47,457 nt of DNA from CAYPZT01 sp964415435 (GTDB lineage Bacteria; Patescibacteriota; Microgenomatia; UBA1406; GWC2-37-13): the NCBI GenBank assembly GCA_964415435.1, contig CAYPZT010000005.1, positions 1 to 47,457 of the forward strand. The letters are read 5' to 3'. Shown here piece by piece: positions 41,680 through 47,457 of the stretch. The notes under the pieces were generated by a model that saw nothing but the letters and a program-made list of their open reading frames with translations, was not told where the DNA came from and did no database searches. Position 1 is the stretch's first letter, and the number at the start of each line of letters is the position of its first letter. Made by a program: the position numbers and the translations under genes.

Positions 41680-42399
41680 TTAGTTCGCTACTCTCTCGGC
41701 GAATATAAGCATACGCTTGAGTGTTGTTCCCGGCGGCCAACATGTCTGTAGTGTCAGGAATTCCTTGTCAGTCTTTCGCGTCAAATACTCCACCTGTGAT
41801 GGGTCGACAACTTCCTTACCGGTAACACGGTATAGGTACCGCTGCCCCTTATAGAATATACTCACCTCATCGCCGGGTTCGAGTTTATAGAGAAGATAAA
41901 AAACCGCGTTATAGCTTCCGACATTCCAGATATAGTCAGTCGAGTGTGCGAAGAGGTATATATGCCCTCCCTCACCAGGGAACGCTGTTCCTGCGGCATG
42001 TGCAACGCCATTTTTCAATACTTTAAGATACTCATCCTCATTGGTAACATCCACATTGGGTATCACGTTTGCATTTGCGGCAATTTTCGGAATAACCACA
42101 CTGAACTCCGCATCTTTTGGTGTCAATATCTGAAAGTTTGAGTTTTTGAGCGTCTGGGCAAGTAGTCCCCTTACACGAGCTTCGTCTTTTTTCTCCACCA
42201 CCACGTACTGTTTACTGTTAAATTTATCCAAACCATAACGGATCTCCTCACGTACAGGCTGATAAAATGTTTTTGCTATGAAGAAAAGAGATGTGAGAAT
42301 CAAAAAGTTACCAACCGTTCTTAATAGAAGGGTAAAAATATATTCTCTGCGGTCGTGCTTTTTTCTTATCCTTGCCCGATCCAGTGGAGTATGAGTCAT
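41680..42399 (-). CDS. sortase
   Basis: A 239-aa membrane-anchored transpeptidase. A membrane segment lies at about 20-41; the sortase barrel follows with the catalytic set His152 (LFAHSTD), Cys220 (LTLQTCWPPGTT) and Arg229. All three are present. Sortases cut an LPxTG-type motif and join the protein to the wall. A possible substrate with LPTVG at its end is encoded at 18194-19366. The ATG is 5 bases downstream of the tRNA-Arg(CCT) gene on the same strand, so the mRNA may be made by tRNA 3' processing. Confidence 0.92.
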   Translation of the reverse strand: MTHTPLDRARIRKKHDRREYIFTLLLRTVGNFLILTSLFFIAKTFYQPVREEIRYGLDKFNSKQYVVVEKKDEARVRGLLAQTLKNSNFQILTPKDAEFSVVIPKIAANANVIPNVDVTNEDEYLKVLKNGVAHAAGTAFPGEGGHIYLFAHSTDYIWNVGSYNAVFYLLYKLEPGDEVSIFYKGQRYLYRVTGKEVVDPSQVEYLTRKTDKEFLTLQTCWPPGTTLKRMLIFAERVAN

Positions 42400-42404
42400 A
42401 TGGG

Positions 42405-42476
42405 TGCCCTCAGAGAGAATTGAACTCCCATCTTACCCTTAGGACGGGTCTGCTCTATCCGTTGAGCTATGAGGGC
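42405..42476 (-). tRNA. tRNA-Arg (anticodon CCT)
   Basis: Minus strand: acceptor GCCCTCA/TGAGGGC, D arm GCTC/GAGC, anticodon loop GTCCTAA (anticodon CCT, for AGG), T arm GGGAG-TTCAATT-CTCTC. The outer anticodon-stem pair is mismatched (G-A). No encoded CCA. It ends 5 bases before the sortase start codon. Confidence 0.9.
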
Positions 42477-42507
42477 TCTGAATAAGCTATATTGTATCAC
42501 CAATACA

Positions 42508-43161
42508 TTATGAAAGGCTGAGAAGCTTTTCAAGAGAAGAACTATCCCTTGTCTGTGGAAATAGCACGTTCTGCAGGTCACGATAGAATTCTGGGTACAT
42601 TGTTTGAAAGGCGGGAGTTTTTTTGTATTTGTTGTAAATGGAGATAATTGCACCCTTATAGATCTCTTGTGGAGAAAGTTGAGAAAGCTTCTCTTCCCAT
42701 TTCGCCTCATCATTCCGCATGCCGTGTTCCGCTCGAAGACGGCCTAATAAGGCCATTGTTTCCGTTACAAATTCTCCGCCCGTATCCTTGAAGTTTAAGC
42801 TTGTGGGAAAGATTGGTGCCTCGGATGTGATCGTACAGACAGTCTCATCATTTCGTTTCACCACATTAAGTGAGCCTCCGAATGTGAAGAAACCGACATG
42901 TTTGTCAATACGATCCATAAGAGTAACGGGTCCTACGCCAACAGGCTGGTCAACCGCAATTGAAGGCAGTGTTGTCCGGTTGTACACAGCTTTTTCTATT
43001 CTTTTTCCTCGTATCGCAGGATATGCTATGCGTTCAGGATCAAAGTGATCTCCTGTAGGCACGGCACGCAGTGCAATATGCAATCTTTCAACGTTACCTA
43101 CCTCATGATAATAGCCTAATCGATCAATGGGCTGGCTGAGAGGTTGCTGAGATTCTAGCAT
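42508..43161 (-). CDS. hypothetical protein
   Basis: A 217-aa protein without membrane segment or recognised domain. The middle (GPVTLMDRIDKHVGFFTFGGSLNV and VCTITSEAPIF) looks beta-rich, the end helical. It lies between tRNA-Arg and ndk on the same strand. TAACAT lies 6 bases before the ATG. Unknown function. Confidence 0.65.
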   Translation of the reverse strand: MLESQQPLSQPIDRLGYYHEVGNVERLHIALRAVPTGDHFDPERIAYPAIRGKRIEKAVYNRTTLPSIAVDQPVGVGPVTLMDRIDKHVGFFTFGGSLNVVKRNDETVCTITSEAPIFPTSLNFKDTGGEFVTETMALLGRLRAEHGMRNDEAKWEEKLSQLSPQEIYKGAIISIYNKYKKTPAFQTMYPEFYRDLQNVLFPQTRDSSSLEKLLSLS

Positions 43162-43205
43162 TGCATAATGTTAGGATCATCGTGTTCAAAAGGCAGTGAT
43201 AGAGA

Positions 43206-43784
43206 TCACTTCATCACGCTTTCTTCTACTCTTTTGTATGAGTGAATCTCTTTCGCATTAAACCAGAGTGGAATTTCGTACTGCGCCTCCTCAATTGTCC
43301 CCGAGGCATGAATCAGATTTTTGATTGCACGTTTTCCCGTGTTGGCAAGATACGATGAATCGAATGAAAGATCGCCTCGAATTGTGCCGGGGGCGGCAAG
43401 GAGCGGAAGCGTGTGTCCGCACATTTTTCTTACAAGCTCAACCGCGTGAGGTCCCTCAAGAACCATCGCAAACACCGGTCCACCCGTGATAAGATCATCA
43501 AGCCAGTCACGTATGATTTTGCCAATCTCGAGCGCATCTGAGGTTCCCAGTTCCTTCTTCGGATCGATCCCGAGTTTTTCGTAGTTCTCAAGAGTCTTAA
43601 GCCCCATGCCGCGAATAAACGCCTCTCGCTCAACGGGGTAGTGTTTCTGGGCAAGCTTTTTGTCTGCCAGTACAACCTTGGCACCGACTATTTTGAGTCC
43701 GACCTTCTCAAAACGGGTAACGATCTCTCCAACCAGACCTCTCATTACCGCGTCTGGCTTCAGTATCACTAATGTTTGTTCCAT
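43206..43784 (-). CDS. ndk: nucleoside diphosphate kinase, long form
   Basis: A 192-aa enzyme that passes the gamma-phosphate of ATP to NDPs through a phospho-His. TLVILKPDAV (3-12) and the acceptor His159 in NLIHASGTIEEA match the family. It is longer than the usual 130-150 aa because of an insert at about 52-100, as in some archaeal and CPR forms, and the Ser-Asp after the His (HGSDS) is HASGT. Cytoplasmic. A likely -10 box (TATAGT on the minus strand at 43815-43820) leaves a short leader. Confidence 0.9.
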   Translation of the reverse strand: MEQTLVILKPDAVMRGLVGEIVTRFEKVGLKIVGAKVVLADKKLAQKHYPVEREAFIRGMGLKTLENYEKLGIDPKKELGTSDALEIGKIIRDWLDDLITGGPVFAMVLEGPHAVELVRKMCGHTLPLLAAPGTIRGDLSFDSSYLANTGKRAIKNLIHASGTIEEAQYEIPLWFNAKEIHSYKRVEESVMK

Positions 43785-43867
43785 ATGTTGAAAATAAAAT
43801 AATTAACATCATCTACTATACCAAAAAAATACTGTTTTATTAAGAAAATGCATATTCTGTATGTAAT

Positions 43868-44944
43868 ATGAAGAAATCTCTTACCAAATACTTACATTGT
43901 GTATATTACAAAGTAGACATGGTTCTTTCCCGAAGGAAAGTTTTTTTTTTGGTGTTGACCACTTTTATATGTGGTGCTCTCTTTGGATTTCTCGTTACAG
44001 AGACATTAAAGAGTGCCTCTTCACACACACTTGCAACTTTCATCGAACAGCGTGAAAATTCAGGAGACTCTCTTATAAACCCGCTTCTCCAGTGCGATAC
44101 TTACGCCGGAGCATTTCAGAGTGTCGAACTAGAGAACGTGGAGGCAGAATTACAAAAAACAATCAATCAGGAGATAGTTTCAAACCGAGCAGAAAACGTT
44201 TCCGTTTACCTGCGCGATCTAAATAACGGCCCTTGGATCGGCATAAATGAAAACGAATTATTTGCCCCAGCCAGTCTTCTCAAGCTTCCTATTATGATGG
44301 CTTTTTACAAATCTGCTGAATCTCAGCCTGATATTTTGGATAAAAAAGTGACCCTTACGGACGATGATAAAAAAAACATTACTCTTATCAAGCAAAATAT
44401 CGTACCCGCTGAATCGGTACAGGAAGGACAGGAGTATACGATAGAAGATCTGGTGCGTAGGATGATTGTTTACTCCGATAACGGTGCTTGGGCGATCCTC
44501 CTTCGCAATCTGGACAGATCAACGGTCGAATCTATATTCCGTGAGCTTGAAATCCCCCTTCCCTATGAAGATGTCCCCGAAAATTTTATCACTGTGAAAA
44601 AATATGCGTCCTTTTTCCGTATTTTATATAACAGTTCTTACCTGAACCGTGAATACTCAAAAAAGGCACTACGAATGCTCACAGGTGTTGATTTCAAAGA
44701 AGGATTGCGCAAAGGTGTCCCTGAAGATATTTCTGTTGCGCATAAATTCGGTGAAAGAGATACAGGAGAGGGCCTAATACAGCTCCATGACTGCGGGATT
44801 GTCTATTACCCTCAACATCCCTATTTGCTTTGCGTAATGACGCGTGGAAACGACATGAAGCAGTTGGAGAATTTTATAGCTCAGGTTTCTCAAATAACCT
44901 ATAGGGAAATAGATAAGAAATATAACCTCGGCAAAAAAAAGTAG
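43868..44944 (+). CDS. membrane-anchored serine beta-lactamase/PBP-like protein
   Basis: A 358-aa exported protein of the class A beta-lactamase fold. A membrane segment lies at about 24-44. Catalytic motif SLLK (Ser136-Lys139) and SDN (203-205) are intact; the KTG box is HKFGE (292-296), as in some divergent members. It may hydrolyse beta-lactams or, more likely in this lineage, act on wall peptides; no transporter or resistance gene is nearby. A second start at 43919 (MVLSRRKVFF) is possible. It ends at the stop of the convergent LytR_C gene. Confidence 0.8.
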   Translation: MKKSLTKYLHCVYYKVDMVLSRRKVFFLVLTTFICGALFGFLVTETLKSASSHTLATFIEQRENSGDSLINPLLQCDTYAGAFQSVELENVEAELQKTINQEIVSNRAENVSVYLRDLNNGPWIGINENELFAPASLLKLPIMMAFYKSAESQPDILDKKVTLTDDDKKNITLIKQNIVPAESVQEGQEYTIEDLVRRMIVYSDNGAWAILLRNLDRSTVESIFRELEIPLPYEDVPENFITVKKYASFFRILYNSSYLNREYSKKALRMLTGVDFKEGLRKGVPEDISVAHKFGERDTGEGLIQLHDCGIVYYPQHPYLLCVMTRGNDMKQLENFIAQVSQITYREIDKKYNLGKKK

Positions 44945-45673
44945 TTATTCGGAGCCAAGTATTATAAGCACGTCTGCATCGGGTTTTATCTCGTCAGAAG
45001 GTAATGGGCTAGACACGCCCTTCAGTTTTCCTATAACTTCGCTTACAACTTCTTTATTATTACCCGATATATCTACCACTATGCTTTGTCTGTATCTCGA
45101 TTTTGCGTTGTCCTTCTTAGTTACCTCCACTTGAGGCAATATTTCAGCTAACTGGGACTCGAACTGAGTTGCATATCCGTCGATATCGCTGCCATTGTAG
45201 ATCGCAACCCGTACTGGAGTTTTACTTATCTGAGCGGCGGAGGACGCACTGGGACTTTGAAATGGCTGCGCTATATTAATGGGGGCAACTTCAATCATTT
45301 TATTACTTGAGGGGCGGTACAGATATGCCTTGCGCGCCTGGGCATAAATCAAAACTTTATCTCCATTTTCAGCCTTGGCAAAAAAGGGCTGGTCCTTCAG
45401 CTCGTTTTTATCAGAAACAGTAGCGATTGTGGGTGATTCATTAGGAAGATCAATTAATAAAGACACTTTATTTATGAGTTCGTCCGTATCTGCGCCGCTT
45501 GATTTGGGAGAAGTGATGCGAAAATGATTCACGGCAACTACAGCGCCTATCACAAGCAAGCCGAGAAGGATAGCCACCATGAAAAAAATGTAATTTGGTC
45601 TTGTTGACTGGCTTATTTTAGCCTGAACCGGCATTACTTCAGGTGCAATCTTTTTTTTAATCTTTCTCGACAT
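44945..45673 (-). CDS. LytR_C domain membrane protein
   Basis: A 242-aa protein: basic N terminus, a membrane segment at about 27-48, a linker, and a C-terminal LytR_C domain (about 150-240) starting VRVAIYNGSDIDGYA and containing KDNAKSRYRQSIVVD. LytR_C domains accompany LCP proteins in wall-polymer attachment. It is transcribed from a strong promoter and ends back to back with the beta-lactamase-like gene. Confidence 0.85.
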   Translation of the reverse strand: MSRKIKKKIAPEVMPVQAKISQSTRPNYIFFMVAILLGLLVIGAVVAVNHFRITSPKSSGADTDELINKVSLLIDLPNESPTIATVSDKNELKDQPFFAKAENGDKVLIYAQARKAYLYRPSSNKMIEVAPINIAQPFQSPSASSAAQISKTPVRVAIYNGSDIDGYATQFESQLAEILPQVEVTKKDNAKSRYRQSIVVDISGNNKEVVSEVIGKLKGVSSPLPSDEIKPDADVLIILGSE

Positions 45674-45679
45674 ACTACC

Positions 45680-45708
45680 ATCATAGTTTTTGGGACGGAC
45701 ATTGTCAA
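45680..45708 (-). promoter_or_regulatory. promoter of the LytR_C gene, leaderless
   Basis: Minus strand: TTGACA (45703-45708), 17-base spacer, TATGAT (45680-45685), then 6 bases to the ATG at 45673. Confidence 0.8.
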
Positions 45709-45721
45709 GAAATGGAGATTG

Positions 45722-45892
45722 TCATGAGATCGGATGCAGACTGTGGTAATCGTCTATCATTTTTCTCTTGTGGTAGTTACATATACCGTGGGTGCAGACA
45801 GTATTTGCATTTTTTTCATTCTTATTCTCCTTGTCGCACCATGCGCATACTTTTACAAGGTTATTTCTTTTAGAAAAAAGGTTGTATCTCAT
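45722..45892 (-). CDS. small Cys/His-rich protein, likely zinc-binding (CxxC, HGIC)
   Basis: A 56-aa frame from the ATG at 45892 to the TGA at 45722. It starts 2 bases after the stop of the long surface-protein gene, so it is probably translated with it. It contains VCAWCDKE (CxxC), then CTHGICNYH 14 residues on. This layout matches the CAWC...SHGIC pattern seen at the ends of many bacterial regulatory proteins, thought to bind metal. Basic start (MRYNLFSKRNN). No other domain. The frame is short, but composition and the paired motif support a real gene. Confidence 0.6.
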   Translation of the reverse strand: MRYNLFSKRNNLVKVCAWCDKENKNEKNANTVCTHGICNYHKRKMIDDYHSLHPIS

Positions 45893-45894
45893 GG

Positions 45895-47457
45895 TCAGTT
45901 GTGTACTTGTGCGGAAATGGTAGACTCCTCAGTATTGTTTGTCATTGCCGGAATACCTTCAGGGTTACTTAAGAGAGCTACCCAGGAAATGGTAAGATCT
46001 TCTTTTACATTTTTATTAAATCGAACTGTGAATCCTTTGGTGCTCTTTCTTGTTACGATCATCGCATAGTTTTCCTTCAGAATATCCTCCTCATAAGCGT
46101 TGACCTCATCGCTGTTCTTGCCATCGGGCGAACTGAGAGCGATGGAAACATTTACGACCGGAACTTTTTCGTACTCTTTTTCAAAAAGGATCTCTATCCT
46201 ATCGGTATCCTTTTTTACGACCGCGTACCCGGCCGTGTCCTTATTGAATGTGGGAGTTCCCTCAAACACGACATCTCCCCTGAATATTGCTGTTCCCAGA
46301 AAATCGGCCCAGCGACCTACAATAAGATTTGTACTCGTTATAGAGTCAATAACGTTCAATACGCCTTCTATAAGAGCTGAGGAAGCTATATGAAGTCTTC
46401 CGGAAACAGTTGCAGTGCCTTCGACAGTAAGTCCGGCCAGAACCGCCTCACCCGTTGCGACAGAGGGAGTCATATAGAGACTCTCCGTAAGAACGGCGCT
46501 TGGGGTGGCGGCACCCAAAGTTGCCGCGAGTGTTGCAATGCGTTCGTCTAGACGTGAAATATTGTTGCTCATTACTTCAATACCTTCTATTTGATTTGCC
46601 TTTATTTTGTCCGCGACCAAAAGTCCCTTAAAGTAGGCGTTACCATAACTATCAAACGAAACGGCAGGCTGTCCCCGTGAGTCTTTGATGATAAATTTGC
46701 CGTCCGATGTGAGATTTAGAGAAACGTCTTTGCCGGTTGCCGGTGTAATTGTGTCGAGAGATACTTCCTGAGCCACAACCTTTGGAGCCACTACTTCAAG
46801 GCCTGCTGCCAATCTTCCAATTTTGAGAGTTTGGGAAAGTTCGGAATCGGAAAGAGTCTGCTTTTGAAGGAGGAGGTTACTTAAGGCTGTTTTACCGGTA
46901 ATATCCGATTGGACGATATTAAGTCCAGAGCTCTGCCATGTGACATGGACGTAGGCCATAATCTCAGCCTTGTTCATCGACTTATCCCATGGAGCGATTG
47001 CCTGTCCGATTACATAAGAGCTTCCGTTTGCTTTTCTTATATGACCCGGTCTAGAAGATAAGGCAAGGCTATCACCCGGACGTATAGAGTCAGAACTGGG
47101 GTCGATTTTTGTATTAACTTGTCCCAAAAGGCCAACAATCACTTTTCCTTCATTCTCTTCATTTGCACTGCTGTTTCCAACAAAACCTGCATTGTCCGAA
47201 ATAACACCTAATGGAATATCACCAGCTTTCGCCTTAACAACTTTTCCTTCTGCATTAAGAGTAACCACATCTCCGGCTGCAATATTATTTTCTCCTTTGG
47301 TAAAGTATTCGGCAAAATCGGCTGAATTGGTCATATATTGCACACCTGTAGTGCCAGCCATACGCACCGCACCAATCCCCGTACCAGTACCTGCGCCGTT
47401 ACTCACATTGGAATAGAACTGGATGAGACGTGACTGTGACGGGTTTGATGAGGTTGA
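45895..47457 (-). CDS. partial long surface protein with repetitive beta structure (5' end off the window)
   Basis: The frame is open to the right edge, so only the C-terminal part of about 520 residues is seen; a GTG at 47406 is not a real start. The first visible part (ADFAEYFTKGENNIAAGDVV and PLGVISDNAGFV) matches the region before the chaperone in peptidase S74-type tail-fibre or surface proteins of CPR bacteria. The middle has short repeated strands (GLTVEGTATVSGRLH, IEGVLNVID), typical of beta-solenoid stalks, and the end a compact beta domain. It is likely secreted and adhesive; the N-terminal signal is not in the window. Confidence 0.7.
   Translation of the reverse strand, partial: STSSNPSQSRLIQFYSNVSNGAGTGTGIGAVRMAGTTGVQYMTNSADFAEYFTKGENNIAAGDVVTLNAEGKVVKAKAGDIPLGVISDNAGFVGNSSANEENEGKVIVGLLGQVNTKIDPSSDSIRPGDSLALSSRPGHIRKANGSSYVIGQAIAPWDKSMNKAEIMAYVHVTWQSSGLNIVQSDITGKTALSNLLLQKQTLSDSELSQTLKIGRLAAGLEVVAPKVVAQEVSLDTITPATGKDVSLNLTSDGKFIIKDSRGQPAVSFDSYGNAYFKGLLVADKIKANQIEGIEVMSNNISRLDERIATLAATLGAATPSAVLTESLYMTPSVATGEAVLAGLTVEGTATVSGRLHIASSALIEGVLNVIDSITSTNLIVGRWADFLGTAIFRGDVVFEGTPTFNKDTAGYAVVKKDTDRIEILFEKEYEKVPVVNVSIALSSPDGKNSDEVNAYEEDILKENYAMIVTRKSTKGFTVRFNKNVKEDLTISWVALLSNPEGIPAMTNNTEESTISAQVHN

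Noticed and set aside
42396..42713. 105-aa minus-strand frame across tRNA-Arg(CCT)
   Set aside because: It reads through the tRNA (RALIAQRIEQTRPKG) and overlaps the better supported gene at 42508-43161 in another frame.
43919..44944. Acquired antibiotic-resistance beta-lactamase
   Set aside because: Base composition matches the neighbours, the KTG box is changed, and no mobile element is near; a native wall-related role is more likely.
45734..46069. 111-aa plus-strand frame with hydrophobic segments
   Set aside because: It is opposite the coupled Cys/His mini-gene and the surface protein, both better supported by motifs; no promoter seen.
1..47457. Stop-codon reassignment (TGA as Gly), known in some CPR lineages
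   Set aside because: Genes such as those ending at 16650 and 45895 stop at TGA exactly at family ends or directly before the next start, and no family domain runs through an in-frame TGA.

Overview
The window looks like a metagenome-assembled scaffold (two 10-N gaps, at 4767-4776 and 13569-13578) from a small-genome bacterium of the Candidate Phyla Radiation, most likely the Microgenomates side of Patescibacteria. This is an inference from gene content, not from a marker gene. It rests on many membrane-anchored Thr/Pro-rich surface proteins, several GT4 glycosyltransferases, a DUF2207 protein with a Gly-rich tail, a sortase, LCP and LytR_C proteins, a DUF333 protein, an archaeal-like long Ndk, an archaeal-like HExxH protein and a free-standing GIY-YIG nuclease. 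The genetic code looks standard; TGA is used as a stop.

Layout. 1-3412: divergent secreted proteins (Cys-rich Thr/Pro protein, a TIM-barrel GH99/DUF5010-like protein and the start of a further gene off the left edge). 3433-7378: a small HTH protein, an operon of three unknown proteins (two tail-anchored, one a long coiled coil), and a zinc-ribbon membrane protein. 7384-18188: sugar metabolism: GalT-like enzyme, Pth, HAD phosphatase, GT4, OtsA-type trehalose-phosphate synthase, GDE-type glycoside hydrolase (broken by a gap), three more GT4 enzymes. 18194-26015: surface protein with a sortase-like tail, GH18-like protein, glutaredoxin with a Pro-rich tail, HAD, unknown protein, PAS protein, tRNA-Trp and tRNA-Arg(GCG), DUF2207. 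25953-31031: purine salvage pair, metallopeptidase, NrnA-like DHH phosphoesterase, NDH-2-like flavoprotein, GH5-like protein. 31145-38914: LCP, histidine phosphatase, tRNA-Leu(CAG), a GIY-YIG gene lodged at tRNA-Ser(GCU), a possible small RNA, then a cell-envelope operon (DinB-like, GT4, TupA-type ATP-grasp; WecG, nucleotidyltransferase, DUF333). 39206-47457: MreB, PEGA/propeller protein, sortase next to tRNA-Arg(CCU), Ndk, serine beta-lactamase-like protein, LytR_C, and a long repetitive surface protein running off the right edge and followed by an overlooked 56-aa Cys/His protein.

The genes fit together as cell-envelope building (MreB, LCP, WecG, GT4, TupA, sortase, secreted hydrolases) plus a trehalose-like sugar-phosphate module and nucleotide salvage. 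Across the window, about sixteen genes have a sigma-70-like -10 box placed 5-8 nt before the start codon and no Shine-Dalgarno sequence, which points to widespread leaderless transcripts.

Most noteworthy: (1) a GIY-YIG nuclease inserted between a 17-nt copy of the tRNA-Ser 5' end (with its own -10 box and followed by a 33-nt palindrome) and the intact tRNA-Ser, whose -10 box contains the nuclease stop codon; (2) the leaderless promoter pattern; (3) an intrinsic terminator-like hairpin inside the 5' coding region of the LCP gene; (4) a tRNA placed 5 nt before the sortase start; (5) the unlisted CxxC/HGIC mini-protein at 45722-45892; (6) a shared N-terminal export module with NPQFIA at exactly residues 35-40 in two proteins.
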